Positions 24,302-32,374 of a DNA stretch of 64,000 bases are shown piece by piece (the first letter of the stretch is position 1; every line of letters starts with the position of its first letter). A program made the position numbers and the translations under genes. The DNA lies in assembly GCA_035581425.1 (NCBI GenBank), contig DATJVP010000002.1, positions 5,371 through 69,370 of the forward strand. The letters are read 5' to 3'. Under the pieces are notes generated by a model. That model was not told the DNA's origin, made no database searches, and worked only from the letters and a program-made list of their open reading frames with translations. This DNA is from DASZHJ01 sp035581425. GTDB lineage: Bacteria > Pseudomonadota > Alphaproteobacteria > ATCC43930 > CGMCC-115725.

Positions 24302-25048
24302 ATGAACCTTCACTTGCAGACGTGGCGAGAAGTCGAGGCCTATCTCACCCGCTCCAAAGGCGTCATCCTCCCGATCGGCTCGACGGAGCAGCACGGGCCC
24401 AACGGGCTCATTGGGACGGACGCGATCTGCGCGGAGGTGATCGCGCGTGGCGTTGGCGACAAGACCGGCGCGATGGTCGGGCCCACTATCAATGTCGGCA
24501 TGGCGCAGCACCATCTGGCTTTCGCGGGCTCGATGACGCTCCGGCCCTCGACCTTGATCGCGCTCATCCACGACTACCTCACCTCGCTGGCGCGTCACGG
24601 CTTCGAACGCTTCTATTTCATCAATGGGCACGGCGGCAACGTCGCGACCGTCACCGCCGCTTTCTCCGAGGTCTACGCGACGGCCTCGATGCGCCCCGGC
24701 ACCAACGCGCCCTCGGTCCGCTGCAGGCTCAAGAATTGGTGGGAAAGCGCGGGCGTCAAGGCGCTCTCGCGCGAGCTCTTCGCCGACCGCGAGGGGAGCC
24801 ACGCGACGCCGAGCGAGGTCTCCGTCACCTTCTATGCCCATCCCGAGGCGATCAAGCACGCGGCGATGCAGCCCGTGAGTTCGAAGGCGCGCGACTTCGC
24901 CGATGCCGACGACTATCGACGGCTCTTTCCCGACGGCCGCATCGGCTCCGACCCCTCGCTCGCAAAGCCTGAGCACGGCAAGCGCTTCGTCGAGACGGCG
25001 GTCGAGGATATCGCCGAGGACTACCTCGCCTTTGTCGGCCAGGCCTGA
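24302..25048 (+). CDS. Creatininase family protein (amidohydrolase-like)
   Basis: 248 aa. The family pattern is clear: VILPIGSTEQHGPNGLIGTDAICAEVIA with metal-binding Glu, His and Asp, then VGMAQHHLAFAGSMTL, RFYFINGHGGNVATV with the conserved NGHGGN, and the downstream EGSHATPSEVS with the last Glu/His. Members hydrolyse cyclic or linear amide bonds (creatinine, formamidopyrimidine in archaeal FAPy deformylase, MftE-like peptide cleavage), so the substrate is open. The ATG at 24302 gives the family's normal start. It is followed 30 bases later by an atypical adenylate-forming enzyme. Confidence 0.9.
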   Translation: MNLHLQTWREVEAYLTRSKGVILPIGSTEQHGPNGLIGTDAICAEVIARGVGDKTGAMVGPTINVGMAQHHLAFAGSMTLRPSTLIALIHDYLTSLARHGFERFYFINGHGGNVATVTAAFSEVYATASMRPGTNAPSVRCRLKNWWESAGVKALSRELFADREGSHATPSEVSVTFYAHPEAIKHAAMQPVSSKARDFADADDYRRLFPDGRIGSDPSLAKPEHGKRFVETAVEDIAEDYLAFVGQA

Positions 25049-25078
25049 CCGCGACCGGACAATGGGGCCGGCGGTGCC

Positions 25079-26533
25079 ATGACCGTCGAGTACCTGGAGT
25101 TCCATTCCGTCGAGCGCCCGCATGCGGCGGCGGTGATCCTCAACGGAGCACCCATCACCTTCGCGCAGCTCGCGACGGATGTCGCGCGCGCTGCTCAGGG
25201 GCTGCGGCGCCTCGGCGTCGGGCGCGGGACCACGGTCGCGATCGAGCATCCCGACGTCTTTACGCACTGGGTGCTGCTGCTGGCGGCCGAGCGGGTCGGC
25301 GCCTGCAGCCTCTCCTGGATCGCGGACGAGACGCGCGGGGAGATGCCGTTTCTCGCCCGAGCCGACGTCGTGCTCTCACGGCAGCCCCCGCCCGCGGAAT
25401 GGATGAGCCGGCACCGCGCGATATCCGATGAGTGGATGCGCGAGGTGGCGGCGCTCCCAGAAATCGACCCCGAGCCCGCGGTGGAGTGGGCGCCGGAGCA
25501 GCGGCTTCGTCTCCTGCGGAGCGCAGGGACGTCGGGAATTTCCATGCAGCTCCCGATTACGCGCCGGCTGCACGATGCAAGGGTCGCGACCTGGACCTGG
25601 CTCGCGGGCCTCACACGGCGCAGCCGGCTCCTCGTGAACCTGCCCTTCACCGTCGGCGGCTCGCATTCGAGCGCCACCGCGGTGCTGCGGATCGGCGGAA
25701 CCGTCGTGATCGAGCCCACGCTCCGCGTCTACGAGGCGGTCGCCGCACGAGGGATTACGCTCGCGGTGCTGCCGCCGCTCCAGCTCAAGCGCATGCTCGA
25801 CGCGATGCCGCCGGAGTTCGCGAAGCCCGCGGAGCTCTCGGTCTTCTGCTTCGGAGCACCGCTCTCGCGAAGCCTTGCCGAGCGCACGCTCGCGCGCATC
25901 GCGACCGACGTCATCGATCTCTATGGCTCCAATGAGTCCGGCTTCATCTCCGCCCGGCGTCCGGCGCGCGAGGAGGGCTTCGGCCATGTCCTTCCGGGGA
26001 ACGAGGTCGAGATTCTCGGCGGCGACGGGCGGGCGCTGCCCTTCGGTCACGCCGGGCGGATTCGAGTGCGCAGCGACTGGCTGGTCTCCGGCTATCTCGG
26101 CGATGCGGAGGCGAGCGCGCGGGTTTTCAGGGATGGCTGGTTCTACCCGACCGACGCCGCCATCCTGCACGGACCCCAGGCGCTCCAGGTGCTGGGGCGG
26201 GCAGACGAGGTCATCAACATCGGCTGGGTGAAACTCGCCCCCGAGAGCGTCGAGGCGCAGCTCCTGCGCCAAGTGCCGGCGGGCGATGCCGGCGTCTGCT
26301 CCCTGCCCAACCGCGACGGGATCGAGGAGGTCTGCGTTGCCGTGACCTCGCCGCGTGTCGACGACCGCGAACTCGGACGCCTCGTCACAGCGGCCTTCGC
26401 GGGCCTGCAGTTCGGCCGCATCCACGTGGTGGTGCTCGAGCGCATCCCCCGCGACGAGGGCGGGAGAATCCTGCGGACTGCACTCAAGGAAGCCGTCGCC
26501 AGCGCAGCGCCGCTCCCACCGCCGCAAACTTAG
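25079..26533 (+). CDS. Atypical adenylate-forming (AMP-binding) enzyme
   Basis: 484 aa ANL-fold protein. Conserved late motifs are present: DLYGSNESGF (A5-like), GWFYPTDAAI (A7-like with the ribose-binding Asp), and LGRADEVINIGWVKLAPESVE (A8). Two catalytic elements deviate: the P-loop region reads SAGTSGISMQLPI (148-160) instead of TSGTTGxPKG, and the C-terminal A10 loop reads PRDEGGRILR, with Arg463 at the usual catalytic Lys position. It may use a different half-reaction, be a slow or non-CoA ligase, or have lost activity. Codon use and GC match the neighbours, so it is not a decayed gene. It follows the creatininase gene by 30 bases and may be co-transcribed with it. Confidence 0.85.
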   Translation: MTVEYLEFHSVERPHAAAVILNGAPITFAQLATDVARAAQGLRRLGVGRGTTVAIEHPDVFTHWVLLLAAERVGACSLSWIADETRGEMPFLARADVVLSRQPPPAEWMSRHRAISDEWMREVAALPEIDPEPAVEWAPEQRLRLLRSAGTSGISMQLPITRRLHDARVATWTWLAGLTRRSRLLVNLPFTVGGSHSSATAVLRIGGTVVIEPTLRVYEAVAARGITLAVLPPLQLKRMLDAMPPEFAKPAELSVFCFGAPLSRSLAERTLARIATDVIDLYGSNESGFISARRPAREEGFGHVLPGNEVEILGGDGRALPFGHAGRIRVRSDWLVSGYLGDAEASARVFRDGWFYPTDAAILHGPQALQVLGRADEVINIGWVKLAPESVEAQLLRQVPAGDAGVCSLPNRDGIEEVCVAVTSPRVDDRELGRLVTAAFAGLQFGRIHVVVLERIPRDEGGRILRTALKEAVASAAPLPPPQT

Positions 26534-26595
26534 GCGGTGCCAGCGGGAGCCGTTCTGACCTAAAATCTCAGCCCAGCATCGTGCACGAGGCCCCC

Positions 26596-27105
26596 ATGGC
26601 GAAGCCCCGCCGCGCCGCGCAACCCGCTTTCCCCGCCGAGCGCCACGACCACGAGAGCTGCGTCGAGACCGCGCTCGATCGGGCGGCGGCGCTCTGCGAG
26701 CGTCGGGGCGCGCGGCTCACGGATCTGCGTCGGGAGGTGCTGGCTCTCGTCTGGCAGGGTCACGAGCCCGTCGGCGCCTATCACCTGCTGGACGAGCTCA
26801 AGCGCCGCCATCCCGGAGCAGCGCCGCCCACCGTCTACCGCGCGCTCGAGTTCCTGATGCAGCAGGGCCTCATCCATCGGATCGAGTCGCTCAACGCCTA
26901 TGTCGGCTGCGATCGTCCGGACGCGCCGCATGCAAGCCAATTCCTGATCTGCACCTCCTGCGGCACCAGCGCGGAGCTCGAGGACCTCGGGATCGCCGGC
27001 GCCGTCGGCCGCCGTGCGACCGAACTCGGATTCGAGGTTGCGAGCCAGACCATCGAGGTCCGCGGCCTCTGTCCGCGCTGCCGCGAGCGGCAACGGACGA
27101 ACTGA
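26596..27105 (+). CDS. zur: Fur-family transcriptional regulator, Zur-like
   Basis: 169 aa Fur-fold repressor. The winged helix is ERRGARLTDLRREVLALVWQGHEPVGAYHLLDELKRRHPGAAPPTVYRALEFLMQQGLIHRIESLNAYVGC. The dimer domain has HASQFLICTSCGTSAEL and LCPRCRE, two C-x2-C pairs that form the structural zinc site. The N-terminal HDHESC adds potential sensor ligands, as in Zur. Zur represses zinc uptake genes when zinc is abundant. No znuABC gene is in the window, so the Zur assignment rests on sequence alone; Fur, Mur or PerR-like roles are less likely because the Cys pattern fits Zur. The ATG at 26596 follows an alternative GTG at 26581. Confidence 0.85.
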   Translation: MAKPRRAAQPAFPAERHDHESCVETALDRAAALCERRGARLTDLRREVLALVWQGHEPVGAYHLLDELKRRHPGAAPPTVYRALEFLMQQGLIHRIESLNAYVGCDRPDAPHASQFLICTSCGTSAELEDLGIAGAVGRRATELGFEVASQTIEVRGLCPRCRERQRTN

Positions 27106-27112
27106 GCCGGCA

Positions 27113-28450
27113 TCACTCCACGAGCTTTGCGATCGGACCGCCGGTCGGTAGCTGCCCTGCGCTGCAGGTGGTGCGCAGCACAGAGCTCGGATTGAGCCGA
27201 ATGTCGTGGGCAACTACCGTGAGGCAGAAGCTCGAGTTTGTGGTGGTGCCGCCGTAATAGAGCTGCTGCGTCGGCAGATAGACGGCGCCGCTGATGACGA
27301 TTGTGGCGCCGCCATCGCCCGCCACAGAGCCGCCGAGATCGGCCTCTTGCCCCGCGGGAGTGCTGCGGTCGCCGAAGATCGCGATCCCCTTGGTATTGCC
27401 GGTCATGGGCGCACTGATCTGCAAGCTCGAGCCTGCGTCGACCTTGAGGGTGGCGTAATTCGTGCCGCCGGGCGAGCTCGTGAGCACGATGGTGACGCCG
27501 CCGCTGTCGCTGGAGATCGTGGCGCCGTTCTCGACGTGAAAGTTGCCGCCTTCGACGAAATAGGTCCCGGCGCGCAGATTGACCATGGAGCCGCTCGGAA
27601 AATCCATGCCGTTGCAGTATGTCCCCGGCGAGAGCTGGGTCGGCGACGGCAGCAGAGGGTTACTCTGCGCGGGCGCGACGTAGCCGTTGTTGGTGCAGCC
27701 CGAGCCCGATGGCGTCGGCATCGCGACGTTGGCATAGGGGTCCGCGGCTGCGGCGGCATTGCTGACGGCGGCCGGAGCCTTGGTGGGCCGCACGGTTCCG
27801 AGATTGGCGATGGTGCCGCTCGTGGTCACGGTGTCGGCGGTGATCGAGGCCGCGGTCGAGACCAGCATCGAGCCCGAGCCGGCGGCGTCGTCATAGACGC
27901 TGCATCCGCTGGCATCGATCGAGGCGGAGCCCAGGAGGTCGATGCCGACGCCGCTCGCCCTGTCGAGCGACAGGATGCAATTGCCGCCCGACCCCGAGGT
28001 GATCGCGACCGCGCGCGCGGCGATCGTGGGCGCGGTGCTCAGGAAGAGGCCGGAGATCGCAAGCGTCTGCGGCTGCGCGACGATCACCTCGACCGCAGTC
28101 GAGTCCGAGGTGTGGGTCCCGGATTTGGGCGGCTGATTCACCGTGACGGTGACGCCGTCGCCGCCGTTCATGAAGTGATACTTGGCGGCAACCGCGCGCG
28201 CCTCCGTGGTGATGCTGCCGCCCGCACTCTGCCCGACCACGGCGCTGAAGGCTGCGGCGTCCGCAGCGGCCTGCATCGCGCGCTTCGTCTTGTACCAATC
28301 CGCACCCTCGGTCGCGAGACCCGCGAGGCCGAGGATGCCCGTCATGGAGATCGCGACCAGGACCGCGGTGCCGCCGCGACGGTCGCGGCGAAGCAAGCGC
28401 GCGAGGTTTCGGCCGCTCCGGAGAGCGGAATCGGCGGTTGAGACGATCAT
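27113..28450 (-). CDS. TadG-like pilus assembly protein
   Basis: 445 aa. A basic N-terminus is followed by a single membrane helix and the TadE/G-type segment RDRRGGTAVLVAISMTGILGLAGLATEGADWYKTKRAMQAAADAAAFSA, typical of TadG/DUF2134 proteins. The long extracytoplasmic part is rich in Ser, Thr and Gly, with a parallel beta-helix-like pattern (GSASIDASGCSVYDD, GTYFVEGGNFHVENGATISSDSGGVTIVL) and several Cys. TadG proteins are minor pseudopilin-like parts of Tad pilus assembly. This copy is far from the tad operon at 39.5 kb, and no tadE or tadF is adjacent. It converges with zur across an 8-base gap. Confidence 0.8.
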   Translation of the reverse strand: MIVSTADSALRSGRNLARLLRRDRRGGTAVLVAISMTGILGLAGLATEGADWYKTKRAMQAAADAAAFSAVVGQSAGGSITTEARAVAAKYHFMNGGDGVTVTVNQPPKSGTHTSDSTAVEVIVAQPQTLAISGLFLSTAPTIAARAVAITSGSGGNCILSLDRASGVGIDLLGSASIDASGCSVYDDAAGSGSMLVSTAASITADTVTTSGTIANLGTVRPTKAPAAVSNAAAAADPYANVAMPTPSGSGCTNNGYVAPAQSNPLLPSPTQLSPGTYCNGMDFPSGSMVNLRAGTYFVEGGNFHVENGATISSDSGGVTIVLTSSPGGTNYATLKVDAGSSLQISAPMTGNTKGIAIFGDRSTPAGQEADLGGSVAGDGGATIVISGAVYLPTQQLYYGGTTTNSSFCLTVVAHDIRLNPSSVLRTTCSAGQLPTGGPIAKLVE

Positions 28451-28645
28451 CGGGCTGACCCTCGCTCACAATGTTCTTGTCGCTCGTAAGACGCAGCTCG
28501 CGGCATTTCGGGTCATGCCGGCATCGTCATTTCGAGGATCTCGGGGACCGTTTTACTTAAGATCCGCTAGGTATCAAGAACAACACCCCTGCGTCACCGA
28601 GTTGTTACAAAGGATTTTAAATAAAAGCTCGCGATCGCACCGACC
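28451..28645. promoter_or_regulatory. Intergenic region upstream of the TadG-like gene
   Basis: About 195 bases lie between the start of the tadG-like gene and the end of the NUDIX gene. Positions 28545-28630 are AT-rich compared with flanking coding DNA and are the likely leftward promoter. No clear -35/-10 pair or terminator hairpin with T-run was found for the thiC-NUDIX operon that ends here. Confidence 0.3.
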
Positions 28646-29083
28646 TCAGGGATGCGCGAGCGCGAGACGCATGAGCTCGAGGGCGCGTCGGCTGAGCGGT
28701 ATGCCCGCGGCCTGCGCCTCCTCGGGCGTGTGCCAGCCGAGGCCAGTGACGTGCAGAGGCTCGCGCAGCTCGCCTTCACCCGCCCGCCAGTCCAGGAGCA
28801 CCGCCACCAGCGTGAAGTGGAAGCGCACCCGCCCTTCCGCGTCGCGCTCGATGCGGTCGAAGGCAGTGAGGACGCCGCGCGGCTCCGCGACGATTCCGGT
28901 CTCCTCCAGGAGCTCGCGCACCGCGCAGTCGAGCACGGTCTCGCCGAGCTCGAGCTGTCCGCCGACGAAGCCCCAGTTGCCGGCATCCGCTCCTTCGCCG
29001 CGCCGCGCCAACAGGCATCGGGGCCCGCGCCGCGTGGCGGCGAGGACCCCGATCCAGGGACGCTCGGGATAGAGCCGGCTCAC
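28646..29083 (-). CDS. NUDIX hydrolase, co-transcribed with thiC
   Basis: 145 aa. A perfect NUDIX box (GX5EX7REUXEEXGU) is present around GGQLELGETVLDCAVRELLEETG. The protein starts with SRLYPERPWIGVLAATRRG, a common ADP-sugar/NTP NUDIX N-terminus. I assign a GTG start at 29083 because it overlaps the thiC stop as GTGA. A 49-residue extension upstream in the same frame is antisense-like Arg/Gly sequence. It would hydrolyse a nucleoside diphosphate linked to another moiety. Coupling to thiC under the TPP riboswitch suggests, by inference, a housekeeping role on a thiamine-pathway pyrophosphate such as HMP-PP, which E. coli YmfB (NudJ) can hydrolyse. Confidence 0.88.
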   Translation of the reverse strand: MSRLYPERPWIGVLAATRRGPRCLLARRGEGADAGNWGFVGGQLELGETVLDCAVRELLEETGIVAEPRGVLTAFDRIERDAEGRVRFHFTLVAVLLDWRAGEGELREPLHVTGLGWHTPEEAQAAGIPLSRRALELMRLALAHP

Positions 29084-30918
29084 ACCTCGGTCGCCGCGGC
29101 CTTGCCCTCGACCACCTTGTAGATCTCGGCGCCTTCCTTGAGGAAAGCTTCCGAGCGCTCGTCCATTCCCTTCTGCGCGTACTCGCGAACCTCCTGCGAG
29201 ATCTTCATCGAGCAGAACTTGGGTCCGCACATCGAGCAGAAATGCGCGAGCTTGGCGCCCTCGGCCGGGAGCGTCTGGTCGTGGAACTTCTCCGCGGTCT
29301 CGGGATCGAGCGAGAGGTTGAACTGGTCGCGCCAGCGGAACTCGAAGCGGGCGCGCGAGAGCGCGTCGTCGCGGTCGCGGGCGCCCGGATGACCCTTGGC
29401 GAGATCGGCTGCATGCGCAGCGATCTTATAGGTGACGACCCCCACCTTGACGTCGTCGCGGTCGGGGAGGCCTAGATGCTCCTTGGGCGTGACGTAGCAA
29501 AGCATCGCGGTCCCGAACCAACCGATCATGGCGGCGCCGATGGCGCTGGTGATGTGGTCGTAACCGGGGGCGATGTCTGTCGCGAGCGGACCCAGCGTAT
29601 AGAAGGGCGCCTCGTGGCAATGCTCGAGCTGCAGCTCCACGTTCTCCTTCACCTTGTGCATGGGAACGTGGCCGGGCCCCTCGATCATCACCTGGACGTC
29701 GTGCTTCCAGGCGATCTCCGTGAGCTCGCCGAGCGTCTTCAGCTCTGCGAATTGCGCCTCGTCATTGGCGTCCGCGATCGAGCCCGGACGCAGCCCGTCG
29801 CCGAGCGAGAAGCTCACGTCATAGGCCTTCATGATCTCGCAGATTTCCGCAAAGCGCGTGTAGAGGAAGTTCTCCTGATGATGCGCGAGGCACCACTTCG
29901 CCATGATCGAGCCGCCGCGCGAGACGATGCCGGTGACCCGGCTCGCCGTTAGCGGAATGAAGGGGAGCCGGACGCCCGCGTGGATCGTGAAGTAGTCGAC
30001 ACCCTGCTCCGCCTGCTCGATGAGCGTGTCGCGGAATATCTCGAAGGTGAGGTCCTCGGCCTTGCCACCGACCTTCTCGAGCGCCTGATAGATCGGCACC
30101 GTCCCGATCGGCACCGGCGCGTTCCGGATGATCCACTCGCGGATCGTGTGGATGTTCTTTCCCGTCGAGAGGTCCATCACGGTGTCGGCGCCCCAGCGGA
30201 TCGCCCAGACGAGCTTGTCCACCTCCTCGGCGACCGAGGAGGTCACGATGGAGTTGCCGATATTGGCGTTGATCTTCACGAGGAAATTGCGGCCGATGAT
30301 CATCGGCTCGCTCTCGGGATGATTGACGTTTGCGGGAATGATCGCGCGCCCGCGCGCGACCTCGTCGCGCACGAACTCCGGCGTCACATATTCGGGAATC
30401 GAAGCGCCGAAGGACTCGCCATCGCGGCTCCGGCGCGCCTCGGCCGCGCGCTCGCGCCCGAGGTTCTCGCGGATTGCGATGTATTCCATCTCCGGCGTCA
30501 CAATCCCGCGGCGGGCATAGGCGAGCTGGGTCACGGCAGTGCCCGGCTTCGCCTTGAGCGGCCGGCGCCCGCCGCGATCGAAGGCGGGAACCTCGCTCAA
30601 CTCGCCGGCGTGCAGCCCATTGTCCTCGGGACGGATGGCGCGGCCCTCCGTCACCACGACGTCGCCGCGGGCGCGGATCCACGCCTCGCGAAGCGGCGGC
30701 AGCCCCGCGCGGATGTCGATCGCGGCAACAGGATCGCTATAGGGGCCCGATGTGTCGTAAACGCGGACCGGCGGCTCCTTCGCGCTAGGCGACAAACCTA
30801 TCTCGCGCATGGGAACGCGGAGATCGGGGAAGCGCTTGCCGGGAACGTAGACTTTGCGCGATGCCGGCAACGGGCCGGTCGAGACCTTGAACGACTGGTT
30901 GATGGTACCTTCGGGCAT
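29080..30918 (-). CDS. thiC: Phosphomethylpyrimidine synthase ThiC
   Basis: 612 aa radical-SAM enzyme converting 5-aminoimidazole ribotide to hydroxymethylpyrimidine phosphate for thiamine. The unusual C-terminal cluster motif CSMCGPKFC provides Cys561, Cys564 and Cys569 for the 4Fe-4S cluster. Other landmarks are IPANVNHPESEPMIIGRNFLVKINANIGNS, RWGADTVMDLSTGKNIH, SRGGSIMAKWCLAHHQENFLYT and EGPGHVPMHK. Length is typical of the long proteobacterial form. The gene lies directly downstream of a TPP riboswitch on the same strand, and its stop overlaps a NUDIX gene. No other thi genes are in the window. Confidence 0.97.
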   Translation of the reverse strand: MPEGTINQSFKVSTGPLPASRKVYVPGKRFPDLRVPMREIGLSPSAKEPPVRVYDTSGPYSDPVAAIDIRAGLPPLREAWIRARGDVVVTEGRAIRPEDNGLHAGELSEVPAFDRGGRRPLKAKPGTAVTQLAYARRGIVTPEMEYIAIRENLGRERAAEARRSRDGESFGASIPEYVTPEFVRDEVARGRAIIPANVNHPESEPMIIGRNFLVKINANIGNSIVTSSVAEEVDKLVWAIRWGADTVMDLSTGKNIHTIREWIIRNAPVPIGTVPIYQALEKVGGKAEDLTFEIFRDTLIEQAEQGVDYFTIHAGVRLPFIPLTASRVTGIVSRGGSIMAKWCLAHHQENFLYTRFAEICEIMKAYDVSFSLGDGLRPGSIADANDEAQFAELKTLGELTEIAWKHDVQVMIEGPGHVPMHKVKENVELQLEHCHEAPFYTLGPLATDIAPGYDHITSAIGAAMIGWFGTAMLCYVTPKEHLGLPDRDDVKVGVVTYKIAAHAADLAKGHPGARDRDDALSRARFEFRWRDQFNLSLDPETAEKFHDQTLPAEGAKLAHFCSMCGPKFCSMKISQEVREYAQKGMDERSEAFLKEGAEIYKVVEGKAAATEV

Positions 30919-30997
30919 GACGATCTCCTGCCTCTAAGCGGGTTGCGAGGAGATCCGGGGCTTGGGGTTCGAGCTTGGCTCTCCGACGAGCCGCGAT

Positions 30998-31088
30998 TCC
31001 GTTCCCTACGCCGGCACGATCCGGATCAGGTTCTAAGGGTTTCCGCGGATCGAGCGGTATCTCAGCCCCTTGCCGGGGCTCCCCTTGG
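30998..31088 (-). promoter_or_regulatory. TPP riboswitch (THI element) controlling thiC
   Basis: Read on the minus strand, the region has the conserved thi-box sequences: GGGGAGCCCCGGCAAGGGGC, then CTGAGATACC, then ACCCTTAGAACCTGATCCGG, and finally GCCGGCGTAGGGAA, in the correct order and spacing. It ends about 80 bases before the thiC start. TPP binding is expected to lower thiC expression, by termination or by hiding the ribosome site. I did not resolve the expression platform. The P1 closing strands are CCAAGGGGAG-side and TAGGGAA-side. Confidence 0.95.
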
Positions 31089-31145
31089 AATGAGCTTGAG
31101 TATCTTGGCCGAAGCGGGCCTGCGTCAAGGGCCGCGCTCGGCGCC

Positions 31146-31517
31146 TCAGGCGATCGCCGTCCCGCCCTTGATCAGCGTCTCGAGCTTGAGCGGCAGCTTC
31201 GCGCCCAGCCAAACCGCGTGGTGCGCGTGATCCTCGTAATCGTCGCCCGTCAGGGGATGAACGAGGATCACGAGGTCGCCCCGGTTCAGCATGAGCCAGG
31301 GCACGAGGCGCGGAAACTCCTCGACCGGAAAGGCCACCTGGTACATCGAGGTCGGATGCGGTCCCACGGGATTGTCGTGCCAGCGGCCGAGCACACTCTT
31401 GAACCGCGCGCCGATCGCCTCGCGGAGCTGCGCGGCAGCGGCGCGCGTTCCCGCGTCGTAGTAGACGTGCGCGTGATAGCCGGTGATCGCGGAGGACGCA
31501 TCGACGGGAGCTTGCAT
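31146..31517 (-). CDS. DOPA 4,5-dioxygenase family protein
   Basis: 123 aa small protein of the DOPA-dioxygenase-like family. It has an N-terminal GYHAHVYYDAGTRAAA with conserved His, RWHDNPVGPHPTSMYQVAF with three His and the GPHP turn, and C-terminal LVILVHPLTGDDYEDHAHHAVWLG. The family fold binds Fe through these His; fungal homologues cleave DOPA extradiol, while bacterial members are mostly uncharacterised. The ATG at 31517 has a strong GGAGGAGG site 5-12 bases upstream; an earlier ATG at 31607 would add an Arg/Pro tail. It is followed upstream on the same strand by a glutathione transferase gene, with a 26-base gap. Confidence 0.88.
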   Translation of the reverse strand: MQAPVDASSAITGYHAHVYYDAGTRAAAAQLREAIGARFKSVLGRWHDNPVGPHPTSMYQVAFPVEEFPRLVPWLMLNRGDLVILVHPLTGDDYEDHAHHAVWLGAKLPLKLETLIKGGTAIA

Positions 31518-31543
31518 CGTCACCTCCTCCGCGACCGTCTTGC

Positions 31544-32164
31544 TCAGCCGTCGCGGAGCTTGCGGATTTTCTGCGCCGCCGGCCGCTCGAGGCAGCGGCG
31601 GAGCCACTCGCCGACCTTCGGCGTCACCGCGAAGTCCATCGCCAGCGCACGCGACATCACGCCCGCGAGGTTGAGATCGGCGACGCTGAAGGAACTACCG
31701 ACGAGGTAGGGATGCGCTTGCAGATGCGCGTTCAGCACCTTGAAGGGCCCCGCGAGCTTCTCGAGCGCGCCCGCCGCCTGCTTGGGATCGCGCTTTTCCG
31801 GCGCGAACATCATGGTGTGCTGGCCCCAGAGCCCGATCGGCCCTTCAACCGAGGTTGCGGCCCAGAACGCCCATTGCCAGCACTTCGCCTCGTCATGGAG
31901 GCTCTTGGGATAGAGCCCCTTCTCCACGTGCTTCTTCGCGAGGTAGAGGTTGATCGCGAGCGACTCCCAGAGCTTGAAGCCGTCGTCGTCGATCGCGGGG
32001 ATCTGCGCATTCGGGTTGATGGCGGCAAAGCCCGGCACGCGACAGCTCATGGGTCCGTCGGAGAAATCGGTCTGGACCTGCTCGTAGGGAATGCCGAGCT
32101 CCTCGGCCATCCAAAGCGTGCGAAATGCGCGAGAGCGCACGATGCCGTAGATCTTCAAACCCAT
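31544..32164 (-). CDS. Glutathione S-transferase family protein
   Basis: 206 aa. The N-terminal thioredoxin-like domain contains the GST landmark NPNAQIPAIDDDGFKLWESLAINLYLAKKH, with the cis-Pro (QIPAI) and the glutathione-binding Glu-Ser. An all-helical C-terminal domain follows (LVGSSFSVADLNLAGVM with the conserved N-capping Asp). The position of the catalytic Ser/Cys (VRSRAFRTLW) suggests a Ser- or Cys-type enzyme. The substrate is unknown. The gene precedes the DOPA-dioxygenase-like gene with a 26-base gap, so the pair likely forms an operon, perhaps for aromatic or electrophile detoxification (inference). Confidence 0.9.
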   Translation of the reverse strand: MGLKIYGIVRSRAFRTLWMAEELGIPYEQVQTDFSDGPMSCRVPGFAAINPNAQIPAIDDDGFKLWESLAINLYLAKKHVEKGLYPKSLHDEAKCWQWAFWAATSVEGPIGLWGQHTMMFAPEKRDPKQAAGALEKLAGPFKVLNAHLQAHPYLVGSSFSVADLNLAGVMSRALAMDFAVTPKVGEWLRRCLERPAAQKIRKLRDG

Positions 32165-32374
32165 CGACCGTCCTCCCCTGAATTCCCGATTGCGGCACCC
32201 GCCGCACGAGGCTTATCTAGCCTCAATCCCGCGGCCTGGGAAATGGTGCACTGAGCCCCGCATGACAGGGATGCAGACGCATCGGCCCCGAGCCCGAGGC
32301 GCAAGGGGATCGACGCGCGCGCGCCCCGCTGCTCAAATAGCGCCCCTTTCGTCTTGGACCAGCGAGATTTTGCA

